A stretch of 64,000 bases of DNA from DAMCZI01 sp032095175 (lineage in GTDB: Bacteria; Bacillota; Clostridia; Clostridiales; Caloramatoraceae): NCBI GenBank assembly GCA_032095175.1, contig DAMCZI010000005.1, forward strand, positions 1 to 64,000, given 5' to 3'. The position numbers and the translations under genes were made by a program. Under the pieces are notes generated by a model that saw only the letters and a list, made by a program, of their open reading frames with translations, was not told where the DNA came from and made no database searches. This document shows, piece by piece, positions 26,594 through 35,792 of the stretch (its first letter is position 1; each line of letters opens with the position of its first letter).

Positions 26594-28405
26594 CTATGCA
26601 CCCTCACTTTCTAAATTTTCTTCTTTATAATAGGATGCCTGTACATTAAACATTTCTGCATATCTTCCATTTTTGCTTAAAAGCTCATCATGGGTTCCAT
26701 ATTCCTTTATTTCTCCATCCTCAAAAAAGGCTATAACATCACAAAAACGTGTACTTGCTAATCTATGGGATATGTAAACAGCTGTTTTATCACCAATCAT
26801 ACTATCAAAGCCCTTATATATATTGTATTCTGCAATAGGATCTAGTGCTGCAGTTGGCTCGTCTAAAACTATCACAGCACCATCCTTGTATAATCCCCTG
26901 GCAAGTGCTAATCTTTGGTTTTCTCCTCCAGATAGCTCTATTCCACTAGAATCCAATATCTTAAGTAGAGGGGTATCTATTCCCTTTTCTAAAGAATTAA
27001 TTTTTTCTCCTATTCCAGACTTCTGAATACTCTTTAGTACCTTCTTTCTATCAATTTTTTCTTTACTATTAAGGGCTATATTTTCAGCTATAGAAAAAGC
27101 AAATACCTTTATCTCCTGAAAAACTACCGAAAACAACTTATAATATTCTTTTTTATTAAATGTTGAAATATCTACTCCATTTAATAATATTTGCCCTTCT
27201 GTTGGTTCATACAATCTGGTTAGCAGCTTAACAAAGGTGGTTTTTCCTGCCCCATTAACACCAACTATAGCCACTCTCTGTCCCTTCTTTATTCTCAAGG
27301 AAAGATTTTTATAAATATATCTTTCACTACCAGGATATTTAAAGGATACATTTTTAAATTCTATTTCATAGGTGTTAGCTTGAGGAATATCTATATAATT
27401 TGATTTTTCTATTTTCAAATTACTATCCAAGAAATTTCTAAAATCACTTATATATAAATTCTGTGCATTAATATATGCTAAATCTTCTAGTAGCTTTTGC
27501 ATCCAAGCTGCAAAGCCTGCAATTGTAGCAAAATACAAAGTAAAATTTCCTATACTCATACCATCATATAATACCCTATAAATTAAATAAGCATAAGCTA
27601 TTCCCTCTCTTATCAAGAGAAGAAAAACATCAGCTATGCTAATCTTAAAATACTTGTATTTTATATCCCTTTGAATTTCAACTTCCTCGTTCTTTATTAC
27701 CTTAAATTTATCAGCTATCCATTTGCTTAGACTAAAAATCCTTATATCCTTTCCATAAGCAAAATTATGCATAAGATTATTTATATATTTCCCTTTCCTA
27801 TTTAATTCTGATATATTGTCCTTTTTACCATACTCATATTCCTTTGCTCTAATAGTTAGATAGTAAATAATAAATACATTAACTATTAAGTATAATAAAA
27901 CCCATGGATTTAGTGTAAATACAATAGCACTATAGCCTAAAAAAGCAAAGCATGTGGCAAATACTTTAAAAAGCTTTCGAAAAACTCCTTCAATGCTGCT
28001 TACAGCTCTTTTTGAAGTTTCTATATCATTTAGGATTTTAGGGTCTTCAGTATATTTAAAGTCCATTTCCATACACTTTTCATATATAAGATTATTAAAA
28101 TTAAATCCTATACCAATTAAGCTAGGGGAAAAAATCCCCTCCGAATATGTACTCAAATAATTCATAATAGCAGAAACAATAAAATAACCTAGCACTATAG
28201 AAAATAATACTTCTGTTCTTTTTCCTCCCATTAGTTCTTCAATTAAAAACTTGGGGGCAAACATATCAATAAATGGTACTACAGCTAGTGCTATTGTAAA
28301 TAAGCCAAGGTAAAAGAATAGGGTTTTATCCCATTTCCAAACCCTCCTTACTAAAAACCATATATTTGTCATAATATTTTTCTTGTGTTTTTTATTATTA
28401 TCCAC
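26594..28405 (-). CDS. ABC exporter half-transporter, first of pair 2
   Basis: Permease-ATPase fusion of 603 residues with six predicted helices. Walker A is GVNGAGKTTFVKL near 377. The signature is LSGGENQRLALARG near 488, Walker B is VIVLDEPTAALDP, and the switch is ISHRLAS. It is clearly homologous to its partner downstream (for example RLYEPTEGQILLNGV against RLYEPTEGEILLNGV), suggesting an old duplication. It is the first gene of the ABC-ABC-SecA unit, behind a promoter motif shared with the hydrolase gene upstream. Confidence 0.88.
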   Translation of the reverse strand: MDNNKKHKKNIMTNIWFLVRRVWKWDKTLFFYLGLFTIALAVVPFIDMFAPKFLIEELMGGKRTEVLFSIVLGYFIVSAIMNYLSTYSEGIFSPSLIGIGFNFNNLIYEKCMEMDFKYTEDPKILNDIETSKRAVSSIEGVFRKLFKVFATCFAFLGYSAIVFTLNPWVLLYLIVNVFIIYYLTIRAKEYEYGKKDNISELNRKGKYINNLMHNFAYGKDIRIFSLSKWIADKFKVIKNEEVEIQRDIKYKYFKISIADVFLLLIREGIAYAYLIYRVLYDGMSIGNFTLYFATIAGFAAWMQKLLEDLAYINAQNLYISDFRNFLDSNLKIEKSNYIDIPQANTYEIEFKNVSFKYPGSERYIYKNLSLRIKKGQRVAIVGVNGAGKTTFVKLLTRLYEPTEGQILLNGVDISTFNKKEYYKLFSVVFQEIKVFAFSIAENIALNSKEKIDRKKVLKSIQKSGIGEKINSLEKGIDTPLLKILDSSGIELSGGENQRLALARGLYKDGAVIVLDEPTAALDPIAEYNIYKGFDSMIGDKTAVYISHRLASTRFCDVIAFFEDGEIKEYGTHDELLSKNGRYAEMFNVQASYYKEENLESEGA

Positions 28406-28459
28406 AAAGTTCCCCCCTTATGGTTATTATTTGTGTAATAACATATTAACTATAAGAAA

Positions 28460-28486
28460 ATATTACCCTTTAAATGTACTTAAATC
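28460..28486 (-). promoter_or_regulatory. Shared promoter motif, ABC-ABC-SecA unit
   Basis: On the minus strand GATTTAAGTACATTTAAA (28469-28486) is followed three bases later by TAATAT, a -10-like hexamer. The same 18 bases and TAATATTTT recur at 29658-29683. No consensus -35 is present, which suggests an activator site. Confidence 0.5.
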
Positions 28487-28566
28487 TTTTCATTTTTTGA
28501 TCTGATAATTCTTGTACTTTTTAATATATGAACACAATAGTCATAACTCTTTGTTTTATCCTTATT

Positions 28567-29568
28567 TCATCTTAATATAAAGTTCAATGCCTTTTCCAAT
28601 TGTTCATCCAAATTATCAGGATAAGCATGCCCAACTCCTTTATTAATATAATATTCATACGGAATCCCTAGCCTTTTGCATTCTTTCATCATTTCCTCTA
28701 CGTCCTGTACTGGTACATCCTTTTCTCCTTCCATAAAGACAAATTTCAAACCATTTTCATGGGCTGCTTTAACATTTTCTTCATTAAACATTTTTGGTAT
28801 TGATGAACATAATGGTACTGCTCCCCTAATTGGAATTATATTTGATAACGCAATATCAATAGCTGCTACAGCTCCACCTGAGAATCCACCTATAACAATT
28901 TCCTTCTCATTAATGGAGTACTGCTTAGATATTGAATCATAACAGTTTTTAAACTCAATATGTAAATCACTGTATATTTCACATTTTCCATCTGAAGGAA
29001 ACACATAATTTTCATCAAGATGCCTTTCTCTTCTTATCCACACATAAGCATTATGATAAGTCACTTGTGATGATTGTAGATATACAACAATAAATCCCTT
29101 ATTTAGGAGCCATTCTGGCTTCCAGCATTGCCTATGAAATTCCAAGGAATCTTCATCCCCATGTAGGTTAAAAAATAAGGGATATTTCTTTTCATTAGTA
29201 TAACTTTGTGGAACATATACTACATACTCAAATTTTGTTTTTCGCTGCTTTTCTGCCAATAACAAATCATTTTTCTCTTTCAATGCAATATATCGAGGAT
29301 CATTCTTTAACGATCTACAATAATGTAATGGACAAATAAAGCCTTTCTCAATCATATCTGTAAATGTCTTAAACACTTCATCATACATTCCATTTTTATA
29401 AAGGCACCATCTTTTATAATCCATAATTTCAAACTGATATTTTTCTTGTTCTTTTTTAGGAAGTGTTGCTATTCCTTCTTGTAAAAAAGTAAGAGCTTCC
29501 TTATACCTTCCTTCATCAGCTAAGTTTATGAATTCCTCTCTAAAATCCATGTAATTGTTAAATTTCAT
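28567..29568 (-). CDS. Alpha/beta hydrolase with helical N-terminal region
   Basis: Serine hydrolase/esterase-like protein of 333 residues. The first 110 residues are helical and TPR-like (EGRYKEALTFLQEGIATLP). The hydrolase fold has an oxyanion region NLHGDEDS near 137, nucleophile GGFSGGAVAA near 237, Asp in MEGEKDVPV near 287 and His in GVGHAYPD near 313. No signal peptide is seen, so it is probably cytosolic. The start at 29568 follows AAGGAGTGTTAAAA. It shares a promoter motif with the ABC-ABC-SecA unit 160 bases downstream, so a joint role is likely. Possible roles include ester hydrolysis of an exported or imported product; none is shown. Confidence 0.8.
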   Translation of the reverse strand: MKFNNYMDFREEFINLADEGRYKEALTFLQEGIATLPKKEQEKYQFEIMDYKRWCLYKNGMYDEVFKTFTDMIEKGFICPLHYCRSLKNDPRYIALKEKNDLLLAEKQRKTKFEYVVYVPQSYTNEKKYPLFFNLHGDEDSLEFHRQCWKPEWLLNKGFIVVYLQSSQVTYHNAYVWIRRERHLDENYVFPSDGKCEIYSDLHIEFKNCYDSISKQYSINEKEIVIGGFSGGAVAAIDIALSNIIPIRGAVPLCSSIPKMFNEENVKAAHENGLKFVFMEGEKDVPVQDVEEMMKECKRLGIPYEYYINKGVGHAYPDNLDEQLEKALNFILR

Positions 29569-29942
29569 TTTTAACACTCCTTAGATTTATTTATCATATA
29601 TATTTTATTAAATACAATGACGAAACACATTTTATTGATAATGTTTTTTCTTAAAAAATATTAGTTTTAAATGTACTTAAATCAGTGGAAAGTTGTATAA
29701 GAAATTTATATGATTGGGCAGTTTCCTGCATTAGCTAGTATGGCTCATTGATGATTATCTCTTATAAGTGTTGTTTATTAAATGAAATGCAATTGCTTAT
29801 TTTACATACAATTCTACATAGACTATAAATCCCATAAATTTCATGTTAGCACTGCTCATATAGGTTGTCAATACAGAAAAGGTTATTTTAATAAAATATG
29901 TAAATATGTGTCTTAACATAACATTTGTAATGCTGATAAACA
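29569..29942. other. Intergenic region without recognised gene
   Basis: It holds the hydrolase promoter motif at 29658-29683. A 26-codon reading frame on the minus strand near 29730-29650 lacks a ribosome site. Nothing else is supported. Confidence 0.5.
29658..29683 (-). promoter_or_regulatory. Shared promoter motif, hydrolase gene
   Basis: GATTTAAGTACATTTAAA on the minus strand, then TAATAT two bases later, about 90 bases before the hydrolase start. Same motif as 28460-28486. Confidence 0.5.
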
Positions 29943-29985
29943 AAAATATCCCTCTGCATATTCATAATATACAGAGAGATATTCT
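29943..29985 (-). terminator. Family D hairpin, probable terminator of the grd-like operon
   Basis: AATATCCCTCTGCATAT / ATACAGAGAGATATT pairs around TCATAA, then TTTTTG on the minus strand. It lies about 70 bases past the GrdE-like stop and resembles the hairpins at 15684 and 41594. Confidence 0.7.
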
Positions 29986-30057
29986 TAGTTATTATATTCT
30001 AACTGACAATAATCCATACTGATTAAATAATTGAGTATTTGTATTCTATCAAATATA

Positions 30058-31368
30058 CTAATATGATTCTGCAAACAGTCTGCTGTGTCCTGACTGGTTG
30101 CCTGATAAATAAAGGTGGGTTGTGGTATCAAACTCAATTGACTTTTCAGATGGAGGGAAATATCCGCCTGACTCCTTGTTAAGCCTTAGAACATCTCCTC
30201 CTACTACTCTTTGAACATCTGGTAGACAGTAGTGCTTTTCAATTGAGCCTCCACTTATAACTGCATCTGCTTCTGGAACATCATCAACTAATAGAATTCC
30301 TTCAGTTCCGTCAACTCCTCCAAATTCAAATGTGATTGTAGATGCCTTTATATTGTTTTTCTCAGCACACTGTATGGTAAGCATACCATCAACTGCAGCG
30401 TTACCGCCACCTTCCCATGCCATAATAAGACCATTGGCATTTAGGTATTTTGCAAGCTTAACATTAAAGTTTGCACATCTCTCTTTATGCCAATTGCTTG
30501 GATTATGGCTTCGGCAGAATATAACGCCTCGGAAATTCAAGGTTTTACCGTGGTTTTTGTAAAGCTCCATAACAATTGGATGGTTTACGTGTAAATATGT
30601 AGGCACCTTAAAGGCAGGCCATACATAGTTACCGCTAACTACACAGCCATCAAGCATTTCATTTGGGTGAAGCAGTGTAGGTACAAGGTTGTCTATGCTT
30701 AGACCATAAAGCATGGTATTTGCATAAGGGCCTTGATTTTGACACTGCCATACCAGAACAACATTAGGCAGATTTGGATCAACATCATCTATACTGAAGT
30801 TCTTGCTGCTATCTGGAGTCATATCCTTTGTCAATGATGCAAGATATGTTGAGATTTTAATTGCTATCAATCTTATATCATTGTCATACTCGATGGATGA
30901 TTTATCCTTTGCCAGTTTATATATAATAACAAGGTTGATTGTTTCGCTAAAGGGTGTGAAACCTGCAATAGGTCCTTGCATGTCCATTATTGCATCACGT
31001 GGATAAAGCAATCCGCTGCTTGCACTTGACTCATCCCATGGGAGAGCAGCGCTCTCCATAACAGTAAAGCCAGATAGAAGGTTTGTCACACCATCACCTA
31101 CTGTTACTGGACTTCCGAAATAGCCTGAGTACTGCATTCCATTTCCACTTACCTTACACATTGGCTGTAGGGTGTCCAGCAGGTGGATAATACGGGCATT
31201 TTCGCCTGGTTTTACAATTTCAAAATCTATATCTTCAACTGCTTTAAACAGTGATTTTACCTGGTCCTTCAAATCCTGTTTACAAACAGTCAGTATACCA
31301 TTTGCAAAGGATGTTTCGTTACCCCAAACTACTTCCTTTACATTGAAGTACTGTCTTGTTAATTCCAT
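30058..31368 (-). CDS. GrdE/GrdG/GrdI-like component B subunit of a glycine/betaine-type reductase, without the processed Cys
   Basis: A 436-residue relative of the proprotein subunit of substrate-specific protein B of glycine, sarcosine or betaine reductase. Family stretches include the N-terminal VKEVVWGNETSFANGILTV, PGENARIIHLLDTLQPMCKVSG, QGPIAGFTPFSETINLVII and TLLHPNEMLDGCVVSGN. In known GrdE proteins the segment SGN is followed by Cys, where the chain is cut and a carbonyl cofactor forms. Here the codon at 30625-30627 is TAT, so Tyr248 follows Asn. The nearest Cys is six residues earlier in DGCVVSG. It may therefore stay unprocessed or use another mechanism. The start at 31368 follows AAGGAGGG, five bases past the GrdB-like stop. 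It is the last gene of the operon. Confidence 0.85.
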   Translation of the reverse strand: MELTRQYFNVKEVVWGNETSFANGILTVCKQDLKDQVKSLFKAVEDIDFEIVKPGENARIIHLLDTLQPMCKVSGNGMQYSGYFGSPVTVGDGVTNLLSGFTVMESAALPWDESSASSGLLYPRDAIMDMQGPIAGFTPFSETINLVIIYKLAKDKSSIEYDNDIRLIAIKISTYLASLTKDMTPDSSKNFSIDDVDPNLPNVVLVWQCQNQGPYANTMLYGLSIDNLVPTLLHPNEMLDGCVVSGNYVWPAFKVPTYLHVNHPIVMELYKNHGKTLNFRGVIFCRSHNPSNWHKERCANFNVKLAKYLNANGLIMAWEGGGNAAVDGMLTIQCAEKNNIKASTITFEFGGVDGTEGILLVDDVPEADAVISGGSIEKHYCLPDVQRVVGGDVLRLNKESGGYFPPSEKSIEFDTTTHLYLSGNQSGHSRLFAESY

Positions 31369-31372
31369 TCTA

Positions 31373-32707
31373 TTATCCCTCCTTGCTCTCATCTACAGTA
31401 AATATTGTAGGACCTGCTACATCCTGAGTTATTGCATCCAGCGCCTTAAGTAATATCTTACGCCTGTATGCCTTTTCTCTGTCTATAGGAAGATCAGGGT
31501 TACCGGCAGGAGAAGTAAAATCACCGCCGAATACTATTCTGTTTGCACCAACATTATATGCTATTGATGTAAAGGCTGTTATAATGGCATTTGGCATCCC
31601 TGCTCTGTCCATTTCTTTGGCAATCGTTGCACAGCAACGCGTACAGGTGCCTCATGTGGATGTAAGTATAACCGCACTTACTCCAGCAGCCTTAAGCTCA
31701 TTTACAATTCTTCTTCCGATATCCTTACTGTTTTCAACATTAGTTCCAATACCGCAGGTTGTAAGGAATTTATTATATATACCGCCTATAACTCCTTCCT
31801 TTTCTAGAGCTCTCATTTCATCCAAAGGAATAAGTCTATGAGGATCATTGCTTGCAAAGGTTGTATCATAACCTCCATGAATTGACTCATATACACCCTT
31901 ATTAAGAGAGTCCAAACCTTCGATTAAATAACTGCCATAGGTTACTGAAAATGCCTGTTTTAGTTTATCAGGATTTCCTACCGGCACAAGACCACCTGTT
32001 GTGAATAATGCAATTTTAGATTTCTTGAGATCGGTTATCTTTGGAGCAGGAGCTATAGTTTCAAACCCTCTTAATGGAACCTCTGTAATATATGGCCTAT
32101 TATTAAGCTTGTCTAATAGAATATTAGTTACTCTTTCTGCTCCTGTTTTTTCATTATATTCATTATATCTGTGACCTGTTCTAAGGTATCCCTCAAATCT
32201 TGCTGGACCTATCTTCTCCTTCTTTGCAAGCTTTAAAGCAAGCTTTGCTAAACCAGGAAGAGATTTTGACATACCAGCAGCTGTTTCACTTGTGGATACT
32301 ATATAATTATCCTTCACATACATATTAATTGCAGGATTCTCATGCCACATTGCTGTTACACTTGGTATACCCAGTTCACTTCTAACAAAATCGCATACCT
32401 TAGCACAGGCAACTCCATATCTTCCTGCGTTAAAGGCTGGACCTGCAATAAATACATCTGGGTTTGCATCCTGAATAATCTTTTTGAGTTCTGGAAGAAT
32501 TTTTTCGTAGTTTTCATCATTGTTTATAAAGTTATCTCCACAAACAATTATTTTTACAACTTCCATCTCTCCATTCCATAGCTTTTCCAACCCTAAGGCT
32601 GGTCCTTTTTTACTGTCCAATACACTTAAGCCTACATCTGCCATGGTTTCGCCGCCAAGCCCTGCATAAAATTGGTTGATATAATGCACCGCTCTTAGTA
32701 CAGCCAA
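31373..32707 (-). CDS. GrdB/GrdF/GrdH-like selenoprotein, catalytic subunit of component B (UGA = selenocysteine)
   Basis: A 444-residue selenoprotein. The frame opens with AVLRAVHYINQFYAGLGGE, typical of GrdB. It reaches TGA at 31652-31654, then continues in the same frame with GTCTRCCATIAKEMDRAGMP and VGANRIVFGG. The sequence around the TGA is TST-U-GTCTRC, the conserved active site, and Sec352 matches the usual position near 350. In this family Sec attacks the carbon bearing the amino group in a reductive C-N cleavage, and thioredoxin-linked proteins A and C finish the reaction. A hairpin follows the TGA (see 31613). The TTG start at 32707 has AAAAGGAGTG six bases upstream. It is co-transcribed with aldehyde dehydrogenase and the GrdE-like gene. 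The substrate is unknown. It would be misannotated as two fragments without Sec readthrough. Confidence 0.92.
31613..31654 (-). promoter_or_regulatory. Bacterial SECIS-like hairpin directly after the UGA
   Basis: Just downstream of the TGA codon, CGTTGC and GCAACG (31625-31639) form a perfect six-pair stem with a UGU loop. The outer GGCA...TGCC bases pair around it. Position and size fit a bacterial SECIS element bound by SelB. Confidence 0.75.
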
Positions 32708-32791
32708 AACAATCACTCCTTTTCTATGACTTTTACTGCTCATTATTTATATATAAAGCAAAAATTATATTTCCATAAAGGTTTTTACACT

Positions 32792-34282
32792 CTATACTGG
32801 TGGAAGACTTCCATCAACCATATCAACAAAAACAGTCTTTGATATCATATATTTATGAATACCTGCCACACCGATACCGCTTTCCTTCCATCCTGTACCA
32901 GGAGATTCAATCATGCCCTTGCTGAAATATGTATTAACATAAATCTGTCCACCTTTTATCTTTTCAGCAACTCTTAGTGCTCGTTTGATGTTTGATGAGA
33001 ACACAGAACCTGCCAGACCATAATTTGTAGAGTTTGCTATTTCAATTGCTTCTTCCTCAGTTTCAAATGGAGTTATACACAAAACAGGTCCAAATATCTC
33101 TTCCTGGAATATTGTCATATCAGTTCTAACATCTGCAAAAATTGTTGGTGGGACGAAGTTGCCCTTTAAAAGCTCAGGATCATTATAGGGTTCTCCTCCC
33201 ATAACTACCCTTGCACCTTCTTCTTTTCCCTTTTTAATATAGTTCCAAACTGTATTTGCATGCTCCCTTGAAATTAGGGTACTGTAATTAACGCCCTTTT
33301 CATAATCAAAGCCATCACCAGGAACAAACTTTTCACATTCTGCTTTTAGCTTTGAAATAAACTCTTCATAAATATTTTTATGAAGTATAAGTCTTGTACC
33401 AGATACACAAACCTGTCCAGAATTAAGAGTAAAGCCAAATTTTGCCCATTTAACTACTTCGTCGATATTAACATCATCAAAAACTATGTTAGGGCTTTTT
33501 CCTCCAAGTTCTAGAGCAATATCCTTTACAGTATCCTTTGAAGCTCCAATAATATGCTTTCCAGATTCTGTTCCTCCAGTCATGGAAACCATATCAACTA
33601 GAGGGCTCTTTACAAGTGCATCTCCAACTTCTGCCCCAGAGCCTGTAACCACATTTACGACACCAGCTGGGAAGCCTGCCTCATGGAATACCTCAGCAAT
33701 AAGCATCATACTTAATGAACCCAGGGATGAAGGCTTTATAACTACTGTGTTGCCTGCTGCAAGAATTGAACATACCTTTTGACAGCCCATCATAAAAGGT
33801 CCATTCCATGGAAGAATTTCTCCTACTACTCCACAGGGCTGCCACATCACATAATTAAGATGTCCTGCCTCACATGGAACAACCTTTCCTTCCAGACAGC
33901 GTGCCTTACCTGCAAAATACTCAAAGGCATCAACACACATTGTGCCCTCATAATAAAGAGCACTCATGTATAGCTTTCCACATTCCAGTGTCTCGATTGA
34001 AGCAAATTCCTCCAATCTTGCTGACAGAATTCTTCCTGCTTTTAGGAGCAGCTTGCTTCTTTCTTTAGCTGACATTTTGCCCCAGGGACCTTCATCATAG
34101 GCATGTCTAGCTGCAATAATTGCCTTTTGAACATCTGCATAGCCACCTTTATAAGCCTTTGCAAATGGCTGATTATTAACCGGGTTAATTACATCAAAGG
34201 TTTTACCAGATTCAGAGGCTACAAACTCACCGTTTATATATAGCTTGTAGGGCTCTTTCTTTACAAACGATAATGGATTCAT
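32792..34282 (-). CDS. NAD(P)-dependent aldehyde dehydrogenase
   Basis: A 496-residue aldehyde dehydrogenase, betaine-aldehyde/aminoaldehyde-like branch, cytosolic. YINGEFVASESGKTFDVINP starts the protein. ILPWNGPFMMGCQKV near 160 and KPSSLGSLS near 187 bind NAD. The general base Glu is in LELGGKSPNIVF near 265 and the catalytic Cys in NSGQVCVSGTR near 299. It comes 84 bases before the GrdB-like gene and 47 after a permease, so it should oxidise an aldehyde in the same pathway, either the product of reductive C-N cleavage or an amino-aldehyde feeding it. AGGGGGAACTTGGT precedes the ATG. Confidence 0.9.
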   Translation of the reverse strand: MNPLSFVKKEPYKLYINGEFVASESGKTFDVINPVNNQPFAKAYKGGYADVQKAIIAARHAYDEGPWGKMSAKERSKLLLKAGRILSARLEEFASIETLECGKLYMSALYYEGTMCVDAFEYFAGKARCLEGKVVPCEAGHLNYVMWQPCGVVGEILPWNGPFMMGCQKVCSILAAGNTVVIKPSSLGSLSMMLIAEVFHEAGFPAGVVNVVTGSGAEVGDALVKSPLVDMVSMTGGTESGKHIIGASKDTVKDIALELGGKSPNIVFDDVNIDEVVKWAKFGFTLNSGQVCVSGTRLILHKNIYEEFISKLKAECEKFVPGDGFDYEKGVNYSTLISREHANTVWNYIKKGKEEGARVVMGGEPYNDPELLKGNFVPPTIFADVRTDMTIFQEEIFGPVLCITPFETEEEAIEIANSTNYGLAGSVFSSNIKRALRVAEKIKGGQIYVNTYFSKGMIESPGTGWKESGIGVAGIHKYMISKTVFVDMVDGSLPPV

Positions 34283-34329
34283 ACCAAGTTCCCCCTCTCA
34301 AAACTGCTATATAACAATACTGATTATTA

Positions 34330-35721
34330 TTATTTATTAACTTCTTCTGAAACAGAAGCAGGGACATTCTTAGTAAATGCACATTTGATAAGGAATATAA
34401 TTATTCCAATAGCAAACCATGCTCCTCCTAATAAGAAGGACGTAGGACCACCAGGTGACTTATATTGATATACTAATGTAAGTGCAATAATAATAACTGT
34501 TGCTACTGGTATAAAGATTCCACCCGGCACCTTAAATGCACCTTCTACCTGAAGCTCTTTCTTCTTTCTTAGAGCAATAACACTTATTGCAACTATCATT
34601 GCTGTTGCAGCTGTGCATATTGCACCTGTACCAATAATCGCAAATAGTAGGGATGGTATCAAAGTAAAGACAGCTGATAGCACAGCCACTGCTATTAATG
34701 CATTAACTGGAGTATTTTTCCCATCTTTTTTTGCAAATATCTTAGGCATGTACCCTGATTCTGCAATTGCGTATAATGTTCTTCCTGAGTCCATGTTAAG
34801 TATCAATAAAAGATTGGATATAGCAAGTACTACAGCAACAGGAACAAGTGGAAGCATCCAGTTCATTGTTCCGTTTAGCCCCTTCATTAATGCATATGCA
34901 ACTGGCCAGTACTGTTTGCCTGGATCCTGGATAAAGTCTTGCACAGGAGCCATTCCAAAGGTTGTTAAAAGAATTAGTGAGTATAGAACAACTGTAATCA
35001 AAATTGATATACCCATAACCTTTGGTATTGTTTTTTTAGGTTCTCTAATTTCACTTGACATAGATGCAATTCCTATAATGGAACCAAATCCCAGCATCGC
35101 TGTTGGTACTCCCGCCATGATACCATGAGCACCCATCGTACCACTTACAAATGGAAGGAAGTTAGATGAATCAAAATGACCTAAACCAACGCATATATAT
35201 GTACCGCAAACTAAAAGCAATAATGTTATAAGTAAAGTATTAACCTTTCCCATTGTGGAAATACCTAATATGTTAAACAAACAGCTGCCTGCAATCCAAA
35301 TAAGTGGAATCAATATCTCAATAGGTTTATTGCCTTTAATAGAAGGAATAATGGATTCCAGGTATGAAGTTATCATAATAGCTGAAAACGCAGTTCCTAA
35401 AATATCTCCGAACAACCATGCCCAGCCTGTAAACCATCCAGCAAAATCCCTTGTCTTTTTCTTTTTACCTAAAACCTGTTGTGGGAAAACAAATATACCA
35501 CCCATTCTTGGGAATGTAGTTGCAAGCTCAGATACGTTTAATGCATATAGTAAAACTACAACACCAGCTAGGATCCATGTTATCATAGCAGCTGAACCTG
35601 CCATTGCATAGGTAACACCAGATAGAGTAAATATAGCGCTGCCCACCATTCCACCTACTGCTATTCTGATACATGACGACATGCTCAAACCTTGTTTGTT
35701 TCCGGTTTCTTTACTACTCAT
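34330..35721 (-). CDS. APC-family amino acid/amine permease
   Basis: Integral membrane transporter of 463 residues with about 12 helices. The opening GGMVGSAIFTLSGVTYAMAGSAA is the APC helix-1 motif, and SELATTFPRMGGIFVFPQQ is its helix-2 continuation. SSEIREPKKTIPKVMG near 225 is the loop after helix 6. It probably imports the amino compound processed by the reductase pair. It is paralogous to 36787-38166, sharing the opening 'GGMxGSAIFxLSG'. Spacing to RibF upstream is 71 bases and to the aldehyde dehydrogenase 47 bases. Confidence 0.88.
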   Translation of the reverse strand: MSSKETGNKQGLSMSSCIRIAVGGMVGSAIFTLSGVTYAMAGSAAMITWILAGVVVLLYALNVSELATTFPRMGGIFVFPQQVLGKKKKTRDFAGWFTGWAWLFGDILGTAFSAIMITSYLESIIPSIKGNKPIEILIPLIWIAGSCLFNILGISTMGKVNTLLITLLLLVCGTYICVGLGHFDSSNFLPFVSGTMGAHGIMAGVPTAMLGFGSIIGIASMSSEIREPKKTIPKVMGISILITVVLYSLILLTTFGMAPVQDFIQDPGKQYWPVAYALMKGLNGTMNWMLPLVPVAVVLAISNLLLILNMDSGRTLYAIAESGYMPKIFAKKDGKNTPVNALIAVAVLSAVFTLIPSLLFAIIGTGAICTAATAMIVAISVIALRKKKELQVEGAFKVPGGIFIPVATVIIIALTLVYQYKSPGGPTSFLLGGAWFAIGIIIFLIKCAFTKNVPASVSEEVNK

Positions 35722-35792
35722 TTTTTTCCCTCCTGAAAAAAATTTTAAATATTGAAATATTCCTTTTGTCAGTCCTGTAGCAGCCTTTGTTT

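Noticed and set aside
29650..29735. A 26-codon minus-strand frame as a possible export peptide for the ABC/SecA cluster
   Set aside because: No ribosome-binding site, no leader motif, and it spans the promoter motif of the hydrolase gene.
31373..31612. A separate 79-residue protein beginning with Met at 31612
   Set aside because: It is in the same frame as the upstream 352-codon stretch and is the selenoprotein's C-terminus after UGA recoding.
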